Shown piece after piece: positions 35,130-44,694 of a stretch of DNA of 52,203 bases. The stretch lies in contig NZ_CALUWS010000018.1 in NCBI RefSeq assembly GCF_944324525.1, positions 1 through 52,203 of the forward strand, written 5' to 3'. This stretch comes from an uncultured Desulfovibrio sp. (lineage in GTDB: Bacteria; Desulfobacterota; Desulfovibrionia; Desulfovibrionales; Desulfovibrionaceae). How positions within the stretch are numbered: position 1 is the stretch's first letter; every line of letters begins with the position of its first letter. The position numbers were made by a program, and so were the translations under genes. The notes below the pieces were generated by a model, which saw only the letters and a list, made by a program, of their open reading frames with translations, had not been told where the DNA came from and made no database searches.

Positions 35130-38100
35130 CTACAGGCTGTCCATCGCTTCCGCGCCATTCTGCGCAGTCGTCCCTTTCCGTACGTTGCTCCGGCACAATT
35201 GCGTCATGGCCCGCAGGTATTCGCCGTGCTTGTCAAGGAAAAAAGCAAGCGGTTTTGCAAAGTTGTGTCCAATCAGACCGTCCACCATGAGCTGACAGAT
35301 CTCCCGTTCGCGCAAAAGCACCAATTGAGAACGAAAGAACACCCTTCTGTCGGCCGTCGACATGCCCCGGATGATCTGCCGGCAGGCTTCCTGGGCCCGC
35401 GGCAGATAAAACCAGAAGTACATGAGGTCCAGAGCGGCGATGATGAGCGCCCGCTCGAGCTTGCGGGCCTCGCGCCCTCCCCGTTCGCCCAGGCCGCCGG
35501 GCCGGGCAAGCTTGATGAGGGCGTCCTCCCGCGGGAAGAGCATCTCCAGCCGGGTATAGTAATCAAAGGCGCGGCGCAGTTTCCCCTCATAGTCCCGACG
35601 GCGCATGCGCATGTTGACCTTGCTGTCGGCCACCCCCTCGATGAGCGCCGCCACGGTATCCGAGGCGGTCTTGGAAATGATGGCCGCGCTCGGGGCCAGA
35701 TAGGCCAGCGGATCCGTCACGCCCACGCTCAGCAGCAGGGCCCAGAGCCCCGTATTGTAGAGAGAGGAGATGGGGATGGCCAGGACGCTGCGGAACAGGT
35801 TGCCGATGGCCGCCTGCCGGGGGAAGCCGCGGTAGATGTTGTGGGCAAAGATATAGAAGCCGTTGATGACGTTGAGCACCGCAAAGACGAGCAGCGGTCT
35901 GTCCTCCACCGTCACGCCGCACAGGTCCTGCAGCAGGCCGGCCCGTATGATGCCCTCAAGCAGCAATACGGAGATGCCGGTATACATGAGGGAGTCGCAC
36001 AGGCGGTTCATGCTGACGTGTTCCTTCCAGTGCGTCAGCGTGCCGCGCGTGGCCCCCTGCGCCGCCATGACCATTTGCAGGACGTTGCGTACCCCCGTGA
36101 TGCCGAACCAGATGAAGCTGCCGAACCACGCGAGCACCCACCATTGCTGGGTGGCCTGGAAGGTGAAGAAGGCGGGGATGAAGCCCACCAGCACCTTGGC
36201 CCACAGGCTCAGTCCCGTATTGAGATAGCGGAAGCCGGGCGCGCCGTCCGGGGCCTTTTCCTTTTCCAGGAGTTCATTGGGCGCGGGGATGTTGTGTCCG
36301 CCCAGCGTGTGGATATTTCCCTGCTCGCTGTAGCGGCAGTCCTCGCTGGCGGATATCCATTCCTGCCGCCTTTCCTTGCCCAGCCGTTCCAGCAGGGGCA
36401 GGGAGCGGCAGCGGCCAAACAGCCGCTGCAGCCAGCCGGCATGCTCGGGCTCGGCAAAGACGAGCTTTTCCTCCACAGGCACATGAATGGGGATGCAGGG
36501 CGAGCCGTCCCGGCGCAGGGCCGCCACGCCGCGCGGCGGCAGCGTCTCCATGATGGCGAAGCCCATGCCGAAGGATCGCAACCGCGTTGCCGCATTGCTG
36601 CCGAGCTGCGTCCGCAGCGGGCTGCGCCGGTAGGTCTCCCAGAGCTTGGGCACATTGCGCAGGATCTCCTGGAACTTGGCCAGGCGCTCGCTGTCCCCCT
36701 CCTGCGCCATGCGCCGTATGATCTGGCGGATCATCTGCTTCATGCGCGGCCCGTGCCCGTGATTGAGCACCTGCAAGAGCTGACTGATGGACGCCATGCC
36801 GCCCAGTTTGCCCAGCATCCAGCTCTTGGTATTGAATATCTCCAGATGGGTGATGCCGCCCTGACAATCCCAGAGCAATTCGATGACGTCCTCGGCGGTC
36901 AGGTTTTCCGTACAGAGCGTCAGCTGATAGCCGGGCATGAGCTCCCGCAGCTGTCGGGTCAGCTCGGCGGCGGGCAGGCGGCGCAATTCCGGCTCATCCG
37001 GCGCGCTGCCGGGCATACCCGCATCGGGCAGCTCGCCGTCAAGCAGGGCGGCGAACCATTCATGATAGACCACATCGACGGAGATCTGTTCCAGCTCCCG
37101 GATCTCCTGCCGGGCGGCCTCATCGCCCTCCGCGGCCCGCCCTTCCAGCTGGCGGGCCCGCAGGCGCAGGCTCGGCAGGATGAGCTGATGCAGGTATTCG
37201 GCCAGCCGCAGCATGACGGAATGCCGTCTGCCCAGAAAATCCAGGAAATCGTCGGAATCCGCAGGCGAAACGGACACGCCCCATTTTGCCTGCAGCTGCG
37301 GGCGTTGCCGCTCGTTCCAGAGATCGAGCGCCTTCAGGGCCCGTTCGCGCCACCAGTGCAGCACCGCCCTGCCCCGCTCCTGCATCTTTTCCACCGGCGC
37401 ACTGTGCATGAAGTCCAGAAAACCCTGGCGGGAGACGAAGCCGCGCGGCACCCACAAAAAACTGACGAACCGCCCGTGGAACGGCACCTGATACTCGATC
37501 CCCACCCGGACGGTCATCCCGGTTATGCCCGCCGCATCCAGCAGCTCTTCCGCGGCATCCAGCTCGATGCAGTTGTCGTAAAGCACCGTCAGGGATCGCA
37601 GGCCCTTGATCCAGGCATCCATGATGAGATGCGTCGGCGTCTTCCGGCCCTTGGTGTTGACGTCGTACACATGGTCGTCAAAGGCGATCTGGTTCCACTC
37701 CTCCGGCATTTCCGGCAGATGGTAGCGCGCGAGCATGCGCCGCACCACACGCGGCGTGCCCAGAGCGGCCTTGCGGAAGTCATGCGCCAGCTTGAGCTGC
37801 TCCGTACGGTCGCCCTGCAGGCGCACCATATCCTTCATGATCTGCAGCAGGACGCGCGCCGTATTGCGGCGCAGGGGGGAATGCGCGCTGGCCAGCACTT
37901 CATCGAAAAGACTCTGCAGCGCACACAGCCTGTCGCGGGAGTTGGAGCCGCCGACCTCCAGATTGCGCAGCAGGTTCACCGTGGCGTACGCCATGCGCGA
38001 AGCCTGGGAGGCCACCATCTCCTTTATGCCGTGAGGATGCAGCTCAGGATCGGCCAGGTCGTCGGAAAGCGTGGCCGGCGCACTGTCGGGCGCGTCGAGG

Positions 38101-38174
38101 ATGCGGTTGACCAGCGTCCTGATGTCCTTGTCCTGCTTGTCGAAATAGGGGCTGAAACGATGTCTGCGCTGCAT
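35130..38174 (-). CDS. Large membrane protein of unknown function
   Basis: The 1014-residue protein is not recognised. Residues 1-650 are soluble, Arg- and Leu-rich and mainly helical, with a conserved-looking stretch near 210-260 (DNCIELDAAEELLDAAGI, VGIEYQVPFHGRFVSF) that is faintly like a PHP or TIM-type fold but lacks the metal-binding His pattern. From about 650 to 830 there are five or six membrane segments (LSLWAKVLVGFIPAFFTF, WVLAWFGSFIWFGITGV, LLVFAVLNVINGFYIFAHNI). A charged cytoplasmic tail with an RMRRRDYEGKLRRAFDYY motif follows. GGAGGT precedes the start. hydG ends 128 bases upstream on the same strand. Confidence 0.7.
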   Translation of the reverse strand: MQRRHRFSPYFDKQDKDIRTLVNRILDAPDSAPATLSDDLADPELHPHGIKEMVASQASRMAYATVNLLRNLEVGGSNSRDRLCALQSLFDEVLASAHSPLRRNTARVLLQIMKDMVRLQGDRTEQLKLAHDFRKAALGTPRVVRRMLARYHLPEMPEEWNQIAFDDHVYDVNTKGRKTPTHLIMDAWIKGLRSLTVLYDNCIELDAAEELLDAAGITGMTVRVGIEYQVPFHGRFVSFLWVPRGFVSRQGFLDFMHSAPVEKMQERGRAVLHWWRERALKALDLWNERQRPQLQAKWGVSVSPADSDDFLDFLGRRHSVMLRLAEYLHQLILPSLRLRARQLEGRAAEGDEAARQEIRELEQISVDVVYHEWFAALLDGELPDAGMPGSAPDEPELRRLPAAELTRQLRELMPGYQLTLCTENLTAEDVIELLWDCQGGITHLEIFNTKSWMLGKLGGMASISQLLQVLNHGHGPRMKQMIRQIIRRMAQEGDSERLAKFQEILRNVPKLWETYRRSPLRTQLGSNAATRLRSFGMGFAIMETLPPRGVAALRRDGSPCIPIHVPVEEKLVFAEPEHAGWLQRLFGRCRSLPLLERLGKERRQEWISASEDCRYSEQGNIHTLGGHNIPAPNELLEKEKAPDGAPGFRYLNTGLSLWAKVLVGFIPAFFTFQATQQWWVLAWFGSFIWFGITGVRNVLQMVMAAQGATRGTLTHWKEHVSMNRLCDSLMYTGISVLLLEGIIRAGLLQDLCGVTVEDRPLLVFAVLNVINGFYIFAHNIYRGFPRQAAIGNLFRSVLAIPISSLYNTGLWALLLSVGVTDPLAYLAPSAAIISKTASDTVAALIEGVADSKVNMRMRRRDYEGKLRRAFDYYTRLEMLFPREDALIKLARPGGLGERGGREARKLERALIIAALDLMYFWFYLPRAQEACRQIIRGMSTADRRVFFRSQLVLLREREICQLMVDGLIGHNFAKPLAFFLDKHGEYLRAMTQLCRSNVRKGTTAQNGAEAMDSL

Positions 38175-38301
38175 GAGGCGACGCACCTCCGATGTCTCCG
38201 GATGCTGATAAAATGGGCCCGTAAAGCGGAAGGCCGCCCGCAGGGGCGACCTCCGCAGAGAAGAAACAGGGGATCTTTGCCGTCTGCCGGTCCTGCCGGC
38301 C

Positions 38302-39696
38302 TCAGATGAATTCGTCCACGCGCCCGGCCCTGACCTTCTGCAGCAGACGCACGGACGCTCCCTTGTCCGGCTCCGGCATGGCCGCCAGCTTCTCTTCAAT
38401 GAGCGCTTCCCCGAGGCGGCGGGTGGCGGGCGTGGCGTAATGGAGCAGGAACTCCAGGAACGAGGCGATGGAGTTGGGCCCGCACTGGCCCTTCATGCCG
38501 CACTCGCGCACCATGGAGAGGAACTCCACGCCGCTGCGGCCCAGACGAGGACAGGCCGTACAGAAGGATGGCAGATGGCGGGCCTCCTCCAGAAGGAAGC
38601 TCACCACATCGTCCACATGGCAGTTCTCGCCGATGGGGAAGGGCACGCCGCCGGGGCCGGGCAGCGGGCTCCAGTCTTCATAGGGATTGGCCACACTGCC
38701 GGTCAGCAGCTGCGAACAGCCCACGCCGCAGCCGTCGCGCCACAGGCCGGACGGCTCGCGGGAACTGAGGATGATGCCCGTGTAAGGGATGGCCAGACGC
38801 GTGATGGCCACGCAGCGCAGGAAGTCCTGATCGCTCACAGGGAAGGGAGCCTGCGTCAGGCCGCCGGGTGCGGGGCGCATGCGGTGCATGCTCACCGTGT
38901 GCCCGCCCGTGCCGTAGACGCTGGCCAGATGCGCGGCATGCAGGCTCAGGGCCAGCACATCGAACTGCCACGGGGCAAGCCCCAGCAGCAGGCCCAGGCC
39001 CACATCCCCCATGCCCGCGCTCAGGGCCTCGTCGGCGGCGTTGACGCGCCGCTCGTAATTGGCCTTGGGGCCGGCCTTGTGCACGGCCTGATAGTGCTCG
39101 GGATGGTAGGTGTCCTGATACAGGAGGACGGAGCCCACGTCGGCCGCACGCAGGACATCGTACTGATCGGCGGCCAGCGGCCCCACGTTCACGTTGACCC
39201 GGCGGATCTCGCCATCGCCTTCATACAGCGTATAGAGGATGCTCACCGCTTCCGCCAGGTATTCCACATCGGCGTTGGGCAGCTGCCCGCTGACCAGAAA
39301 GACGCGCTTGTGCCCCTGCCGGATGAGCTTGCGGCCGGCTTCGCTGATCTCGGGCGAGGTCATGTACTTGCGCTGCACCATGTCGTTGCCCTTGCGGTTG
39401 GCGCAGTAGAGACATTCGCTGCCGCAGTGATTGGTGAGGTGCAGCGGCGCCGAAAGGACGATGCGGTCCCCGTAGACCTTCTGCTTCACCTCGTCGGCAG
39501 TCCGCATGATGGCCAGCAGGCCGTCCGGCGAGGTCACGCACATGAGCGTCGCCGTTTCCGCCAGCGTCAGGGGACGAAGTGCGCGGGACTTGTCAAGAAT
39601 GCCTTTCAGCCGGGAGGCATCGGGCGCCACGGCACAGGCCAGCGCTTCCTCGATGGCACGCACATCCAGCCAGGACGGGAGGGTAAAATTCGGCAT
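38302..39696 (-). CDS. hydG: [FeFe]-hydrogenase maturation radical SAM protein HydG
   Basis: The 464-residue protein has the radical SAM motif C-x3-C-x2-C at 91, 95 and 98 (CGSECLYC) and, near 380-405, the second cluster site CTACPRLGRSG with CGPNS. That second site separates HydG from the tyrosine lyase ThiH. HydG cleaves tyrosine to make the CO and CN ligands of the hydrogenase H-cluster. The length is normal. No hydE, hydF or hydrogenase gene is nearby, so the other maturases must lie elsewhere. Confidence 0.92.
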   Translation of the reverse strand: MPNFTLPSWLDVRAIEEALACAVAPDASRLKGILDKSRALRPLTLAETATLMCVTSPDGLLAIMRTADEVKQKVYGDRIVLSAPLHLTNHCGSECLYCANRKGNDMVQRKYMTSPEISEAGRKLIRQGHKRVFLVSGQLPNADVEYLAEAVSILYTLYEGDGEIRRVNVNVGPLAADQYDVLRAADVGSVLLYQDTYHPEHYQAVHKAGPKANYERRVNAADEALSAGMGDVGLGLLLGLAPWQFDVLALSLHAAHLASVYGTGGHTVSMHRMRPAPGGLTQAPFPVSDQDFLRCVAITRLAIPYTGIILSSREPSGLWRDGCGVGCSQLLTGSVANPYEDWSPLPGPGGVPFPIGENCHVDDVVSFLLEEARHLPSFCTACPRLGRSGVEFLSMVRECGMKGQCGPNSIASFLEFLLHYATPATRRLGEALIEEKLAAMPEPDKGASVRLLQKVRAGRVDEFI

Positions 39697-40083
39697 GATT
39701 TCTTCCTCAAATGAGCTAATGAGCTAAAGACGTTCCGGACTCGGCCCGGGTCTGGCCGGAAGGGCCGACATGCACGCATGGCGGCCCCGGCTTACCCTGC
39801 GGGGCACATCATCGACCATAGCAGCGGGACGGTCGAAAAGCGAGAGATTTTTTTCACAGCCTCCGGCCTGCCCCCTTTGCGGCCATACCGGCATAATATG
39901 CAATAACCATCTAAAATAAAAAGTTAAAACAGTAATGATACGAAAAAGCGCCTTTTTTTGCCCTTGGGGACGGCTCCGAGGCGCTCCCGTGCCGGAAAAG
40001 CGCCCGACCTCAAGAAAAAAAGCAGGGAGGAGGCATTTTTTTATGTTTCATTCCAGGTGAATACGAAAAAAAATCGCTTGCGG
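39697..40083. other. Gene-free region between divergent hydG and tpa
   Basis: No gene is seen. The part from 39880 is AT-rich and holds the palindrome GCATAATATGC (about 39893-39903) with possible -10-like TATTAT on the minus strand, so the hydG promoter is probably here. A-run/T-run stretches near 39940-39960 could form a weak hairpin. Confidence 0.4.
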
Positions 40084-40112
40084 TTGACAAGGGTTTTTAA
40101 AACTCCTATTTG
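40084..40112 (+). promoter_or_regulatory. Strong sigma-70 type promoter of tpa
   Basis: A consensus -35 TTGACA (40084-40089), a 17-base spacer and TATTTG (40107-40112) give a leader of about 105 bases. The leader has GC-rich stem potential (GGCGCGTGCGGCGCC). Confidence 0.65.
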
Positions 40113-40222
40113 TCCTGTTAGCCAATGTGAACCACGTTCCGAAAGGGCCCTGGCTTGCGACGGCGCGTGCGGCGCCACCGTAGAAATGAGCCCTAGACAC
40201 CTAAATGATTTTGGAGGCTACC

Positions 40223-41593
40223 ATGGCTCAGTGCAATCCCGCCGATCTGATCGCCACCGACAAGAAATATGTGTGGCACCATCTGACCCAGCACAAAGTG
40301 TATGAACATGCCGACCCGACCGTCTTCGTGGAAGCCAAGGGCAACCGCGTGAAGGACATCAACGGCAAGGAATATCTTGATGCCGTGTCCGGTGGCGTGT
40401 GGACCGTCAACGTGGGCTTCGGTCGTGAAAAGATCGTCAAGGCTGTGGCCGATCAGCTGATGAAGCTGTGCTACTTCGCCAACTCCTACGGCAACATCCC
40501 GACCATCGAATTCTCCAAGAAGCTCATTGAGAAGATGCCCGGCATGAGCCGCGTGTACATCTCCAACTCCGGTTCCGAAGCCAACGAAAAGGCCTTCAAG
40601 ATCGTCCGCCAGATCTCCGCTCTGAAGCACGGCGGCAAAAAGAGCAAGATCCTGTACCGTGACCGTGACTACCACGGCACCACCATCACCACGCTGAGCG
40701 CCTGCGGTCAGTACGAGCGCCGCAACCAGTTCGGCCCCTTCACCCCTGGTTTCGTGGAAGTGCCCCACTGCTGCGCGTATCGTTCGCCCTTCGGTGATTG
40801 CGCCGATCTCGGCAAGAAATTCGCCAAGCAGATCGAAGAAGTCATCCAGAAGGAAGATCCTGATACCGTGGGCGGCCTGATCCTCGAGCCCATCACCGCC
40901 GGCGGCGGCGTCATCGTGCCCCCGGACGGCTACTTCGAGACCGTGCAGGAAATCTGCAAGAAGTACGGCGTGCTCCTGATCATCGACGAAGTGGTGTGCG
41001 GCCTTGGTCGTACCGGCAAGTGGTTCGGCTACCAGCACTTCGGCGTGAAGCCCGACATCGTCACCATGGCCAAGGGTGTGGCCAGCGGCTACGCGCCCAT
41101 CTCCTGCACCGTGACCACGGAAGAAGTCTTCCAGGACTTCATCAACGATCCCAATGACCGCGACGCCTACTTCCGCGATATTTCCACCTTCGGCGGCTGC
41201 ACCTCCGGCCCCGCCGCGGCTATCGCCAACATGGAAATCATCGAAGAAGAACACCTGCTCGACAACGTCGTGAAACAGGGCGAATACCTCATGGGCCGCC
41301 TGCTCGAGCTGAAGGACAAGTACCAGATCATCGGCGACGTGCGCGGCAAGGGCCTCTTCGCCGGTCTGGAACTGGTCAAGGACCGCACCACCAAGGAACC
41401 GGTGGACGAATCCGTGGCCGGCGCCGTGGTGGGCGACTGCTTCAAGCAGGGCGTCATCATCGGCAAGACCTCGCGCAGCTTCCGCGAGTTCAACAACACC
41501 ATCTGCCTCAGCCCGGCCCTGATCTCCACTCAGGCCGACATTGACGAACTGGTCAATGCCATCGACAAGGCTCTGGCCAAGGTGTCTGCCTAA
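40223..41593 (+). CDS. tpa: Taurine:pyruvate aminotransferase (class III, PLP)
   Basis: The 456-residue class III aminotransferase has the substrate/PLP loops SNSGSEANEKAFKI, DYHGTT and IIDEVVCGLGRTG, and the catalytic Lys284 in DIVTMAKGVASGY. Length and N terminus fit the Bilophila-type Tpa, which moves the amino group of taurine to pyruvate, giving sulfoacetaldehyde and alanine. The ald gene 1.6 kb downstream supports this, since it regenerates pyruvate. TTGGAGG lies before the start. Codon use is biased toward few codons (many GAA, AAG, CTG), suggesting high expression. A broader omega-amino acid:pyruvate activity is the alternative. Confidence 0.88.
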   Translation: MAQCNPADLIATDKKYVWHHLTQHKVYEHADPTVFVEAKGNRVKDINGKEYLDAVSGGVWTVNVGFGREKIVKAVADQLMKLCYFANSYGNIPTIEFSKKLIEKMPGMSRVYISNSGSEANEKAFKIVRQISALKHGGKKSKILYRDRDYHGTTITTLSACGQYERRNQFGPFTPGFVEVPHCCAYRSPFGDCADLGKKFAKQIEEVIQKEDPDTVGGLILEPITAGGGVIVPPDGYFETVQEICKKYGVLLIIDEVVCGLGRTGKWFGYQHFGVKPDIVTMAKGVASGYAPISCTVTTEEVFQDFINDPNDRDAYFRDISTFGGCTSGPAAAIANMEIIEEEHLLDNVVKQGEYLMGRLLELKDKYQIIGDVRGKGLFAGLELVKDRTTKEPVDESVAGAVVGDCFKQGVIIGKTSRSFREFNNTICLSPALISTQADIDELVNAIDKALAKVSA

Positions 41594-41615
41594 TCGGCAC
41601 GCACACTGACGACAA

Positions 41616-41641
41616 GGGGGGCTTCGGCCCCCCTTTTTTTG
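41616..41641 (+). terminator. Rho-independent terminator of tpa
   Basis: GGGGGGC and GCCCCCC close a TTCG tetraloop and are followed by eight T, 23 bases after the tpa stop. Confidence 0.95.
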
Positions 41642-41705
41642 TCCCATGGGGCTGCCGCCGGACTGGCCCCGTCTTTTTATTCCCCTTCCCTCGCGAGACC
41701 TCGCC

Positions 41706-42815
41706 ATGCCCATGCCGCCGCGCCGTTTCCCGTCCCCGTCCCTGTGCCGTACTTTGTCCCGGCCCCTGTCCCGCCGCCTGCCGGGCACGCTCGCCTGTCT
41801 GGCGCTCTGTCTTTTTCTGTGTCTGTCCTCGCTGCCTGTCCACGCGGCGCAGCCCGCCACGGCAGGCACGGTCTGTCTGCTGCTGGAAAGTCTGACGCCC
41901 GACAAGGGCTGGCACGATCAGCTCCGGGCCGGCCTTGCCCGCGCCGAAAAAGATTTCGGCATCACGGCCCGGGTGGTCGCCGCCCCGGCGGACAGCGATC
42001 AGCAGGCCATTTTCCGAGAGGAGGCCGCCCGGTCCGACCTTGTGCTCGTTGCCGACGACAGTCTGCACGAAGTGCTCCGCAACAATGCAGGCAACTTCCG
42101 CAAGGTGCATTTCGGCTGCATAGATACCGGGGTCCGGGCCGCCAATATCATGTCCGTCACCTTTGCCGACGAGCAGGCGGCCTTTCTGGCCGGGGCGGCT
42201 GCCGCCATGCTGACGGTCTCGGACAGCCGGGGCATGAACCCGCAGAAGACCCTGGGCTGGCTCTCCGGCAAGGAGACCGGCCCCATCGTCACCATGCTCA
42301 ACGGCTTTCTGGAAGGCGCCCGGCTGATCGACCCGGAGATACGCATCGTCCACCGCAGCCTTGACTCTTTCGAGGACACGCAGCGGGCACAGGCCGGCTG
42401 TCGCGAACTGCTCGCGGAAGGCGCGGATATCGTGGTGCTGGCGGCAGGCAGCGCGGGACTTGCCGCGCTGGACGTGCTGGCCGGCCAGCAGGCGCTGGCC
42501 ATAGGAATGGCCGAAGATCAGGACAGGCTGCGCCCCGGCCAGGTGCTCACCTCCATCCTCAAGCAGGGAGACCGCGCCGTCTACGAGATCGTCTCCAGCC
42601 ATGTGCGGGGGAATTTCCGCGGCGGGGATATCGTCACCTACACGCTGGCGGACAAGGGGGTCGGCATCACCGACCTTCGCAGCTTCGCCGCAGGGGAAGG
42701 GAACAAGCTGCCGCCTCGCCTTGCGAGCCGCCTGACGGAACTGCGCCGTGAGCTCGAGCGCCAGGCCATCCGTCTGCCTTCGCTGCGCCAGGGAACGCTG
42801 TGCAATTGCCGCTGA
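41706..42815 (+). CDS. BMP-family (PnrA/Med-like) substrate-binding protein, orphan
   Basis: The 369-residue protein has a signal peptide (hydrophobic LACLALCLFLCLSSLPVHA) and a periplasmic binding protein fold of the basic membrane protein family: DKGWHDQLRAGLARAE, SVTFADEQAAFLAGAAA, GWLSGKETGPI. Relatives bind nucleosides or are used as sensors. The start could be ATG 41706 or 41712, or slightly upstream; the ribosome site is poor. No permease or ATPase follows, so it either serves a distant transporter or has a regulatory role. It lies between tpa and ald. Confidence 0.8.
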   Translation: MPMPPRRFPSPSLCRTLSRPLSRRLPGTLACLALCLFLCLSSLPVHAAQPATAGTVCLLLESLTPDKGWHDQLRAGLARAEKDFGITARVVAAPADSDQQAIFREEAARSDLVLVADDSLHEVLRNNAGNFRKVHFGCIDTGVRAANIMSVTFADEQAAFLAGAAAAMLTVSDSRGMNPQKTLGWLSGKETGPIVTMLNGFLEGARLIDPEIRIVHRSLDSFEDTQRAQAGCRELLAEGADIVVLAAGSAGLAALDVLAGQQALAIGMAEDQDRLRPGQVLTSILKQGDRAVYEIVSSHVRGNFRGGDIVTYTLADKGVGITDLRSFAAGEGNKLPPRLASRLTELRRELERQAIRLPSLRQGTLCNCR

Positions 42816-43209
42816 GGTCGACGCTTGCCGCTCTGCCGGGGGATCGGCAAGCGCCGACCTCAGCCTGACGGATGCCGTCTCCGGCCAGTTCGTGAAAGAA
42901 ATTTTTTTTTCGTGAAAACCCCGTGCAATCCTCTTGCTGTTGCAACGGAAAAGGGCTAGGGTCTTTTCGCGAGCTGCGGAGCGGACCTGTTTGTCTGTTC
43001 AATGATGCAGAAATGAGCACGTGCCCCGATGAGACACGAAGGCCCAACCGCATCGGCAGGCGCCGCAAGCCTTGGAGCAATACCCTACCTGAAAGATCCG
43101 GCCGTTTCGGCTGATCAGCACGGTTGCCCCAAGTCCGTTTGCGAAAGGGTATGTCCGTCATGTACGGAATTTTTCATCATTCACTTGCAGCCTTTCAGGA
43201 GGGCTTCAA
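42816..43209 (+). other. Long structured leader upstream of ald, candidate cis-regulatory RNA
   Basis: Almost 400 bases without a gene. Possible stems are CCGATG (43026-43031)/CATCGG (43051-43056), AGGC/GCCT around 43058-43072, ATACCC (43080-43085)/GGGTAT (43147-43152), and a short terminator-like hairpin TCCGT-CATGT-ACGGA followed by ATTTTT (43154-43174), 30 bases before the ald ribosome site. I could not match it to a known riboswitch. Confidence 0.4.
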
Positions 43210-44328
43210 ATGCTTATCGGCGTTACTAAAGAAATCAAGGCCAATGAACATCGCGTGGGTATCACCCCTGCCGGCGTCAAAGCTCTGAAAGACCACGGCC
43301 ACGACGTCATGATCGAAGTGGGCGCCGGTCTCGGCAGCCGCATCTCCGACGACGAATACAAAGCCGCTGGCGCCACCATGCTGCCCGTGGCCGACGTGTG
43401 GGCCAAGGCCGACATGATCATGAAGGTCAAGGAGCCTCTGCAGAGCGAATACAAGTACTTCCGTGAAGGCCTGCTGCTCTTCACCTACCTGCACCTGGCC
43501 GCCGACAAGCCCCAGACCGACGCCCTGCTGAACTCCGGCGTGGTGGGCCTTGCCTACGAAACCGTGCAGCCCGAAGACCGCACCCTGCCCCTGCTGGCCC
43601 CCATGTCCGAAGTGGCCGGCCGCATGTCCATCCAGGTGGGCGCCAACATCCTGACCAAGCATGCCGGCGGTTGCGGCGTGCTGCTGGGTGGCGTGCCTGG
43701 CGTGCAGCGCGGTAAAGTCGTGATCGTGGGCGGCGGTATCGTGGGTACCAACGCTGCCAAGATGGCCATCGGTCTCGGCGCCGAAGTGACCATCCTCGAC
43801 AACAACCTGAACCGTCTGCGTTACCTCGACGACATCTTCGGCGCTCGCGTGCAGACCATGGCTTCCAACAGCCACAACATCGCCGCCGCCGTGAAGGACG
43901 CCGACCTCGTGATCGGTTCCGTGCTCATCCCCGGCGCCAAGTGCCCGCAGCTGGTGACCGAAGAAATGATCAAGACCATGCGCCCCGGTTCCGCCGTGGT
44001 GGACGTGGCCATTGACCAGGGCGGCGCTGTGGAAACCACCGCCGGCCATCCGACCACCCACGAAAACCCGACCTTCGTGAAGCACGACGTCGTCCACTAC
44101 TCCGTGGCCAACATCCCCGGCGCTGTGCCGATCGCCTCCACCTACGCCCTGACCAACGCCACCCTGCCCTTCGCTCTGCAGCTGGCCGACAAGGGCTGGA
44201 AGAAGGCTTGCGCCGACAACATCGCGCTGGCTCGCGGCCTGAACACCGTCAACGGCAAATGCACCTTCAAGGGTGTGGCCGACGCCTTCGGTCTGCCCTA
44301 CGTGCCCGCCGCCGACCTGCTGAAGTAA
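43210..44328 (+). CDS. ald: Alanine dehydrogenase
   Basis: The 372-residue NAD-dependent enzyme has the substrate residues Lys74 (MKVKEPL) and His95 (YLHLA), the NAD loop [17 protein letters not shown] and the catalytic Asp in VAIDQGG. It oxidatively deaminates alanine to pyruvate, ammonia and NADH. Next to tpa it closes the amino-acceptor cycle of taurine use. AGGAGG precedes the start, and codon use is strongly biased as in tpa, which suggests high expression. Confidence 0.97.
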   Translation: MLIGVTKEIKANEHRVGITPAGVKALKDHGHDVMIEVGAGLGSRISDDEYKAAGATMLPVADVWAKADMIMKVKEPLQSEYKYFREGLLLFTYLHLAADKPQTDALLNSGVVGLAYETVQPEDRTLPLLAPMSEVAGRMSIQVGANILTKHAGGCGVLLGGVPGVQRGKVVIVGGGIVGTNAAKMAIGLGAEVTILDNNLNRLRYLDDIFGARVQTMASNSHNIAAAVKDADLVIGSVLIPGAKCPQLVTEEMIKTMRPGSAVVDVAIDQGGAVETTAGHPTTHENPTFVKHDVVHYSVANIPGAVPIASTYALTNATLPFALQLADKGWKKACADNIALARGLNTVNGKCTFKGVADAFGLPYVPAADLLK

Positions 44329-44389
44329 GCATTCGGCACGCACTGTCCCGCCTGCTCGCAGGCAACGGACGGTATGACGGCAACGTCAA

Positions 44390-44422
44390 GCGCCCTCTGT
44401 GCAAACGGAGGGCGCTTTTTTT
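44390..44422 (+). terminator. Rho-independent terminator of ald
   Basis: GCGCCCTC (44390-44397) pairs with GAGGGCGC (44408-44415), followed by seven T, 62 bases after the stop. The remaining bases to 44694 show no gene and no clear signal beyond GGAGAG before the next start. Confidence 0.9.
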
Positions 44423-44694
44423 ACCTGCGGACGGGCAGTCTCCCCCCGCCGGGATAGCGATCCCGTCTTTCCGCCTGGACAGCCTGCCGCCTCTTTCCTC
44501 CTCAGCGCATACCGTACTTTTGCCTCCTGCGGCATTTACCGCTTTTTCAGGGCATTCGTACACTTGCGGCCCGCGTCAGGACAGCGTATGCTGAAAGAAT
44601 ACGGCGGCACGGTACGCACTGTCCGCCAGAAGCATCACCCCGGGGACATCCCCCACCATCCTGCCTGCCGACAACATCTTTTGGAGAGACGTGT

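Noticed and set aside
35199-38309. 1036-codon plus-strand frame opposite the large membrane protein gene
   Set aside because: Low-complexity His/Gln/Arg-rich translation without membrane segments or motifs; the opposite frame has coherent membrane helices and a ribosome site.
38302-39696. Tyrosine lyase ThiH instead of HydG
   Set aside because: The C-terminal CTACPRLGRSG and CGPNS motifs of the second Fe-S cluster are present, which ThiH lacks, and no thi genes are nearby.
40193-41905. 570-codon minus-strand frame opposite tpa
   Set aside because: Tpa is unambiguous on the plus strand; the reverse frame is a codon-bias artefact.
42816-43209. c-di-GMP-I, guanidine (ykkC) or glycine riboswitch in the ald leader
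   Set aside because: Single short matches (CTAGGG, GCAAGCC) occur, but the conserved core and pairing order of these aptamers could not be traced; left as an unassigned leader.
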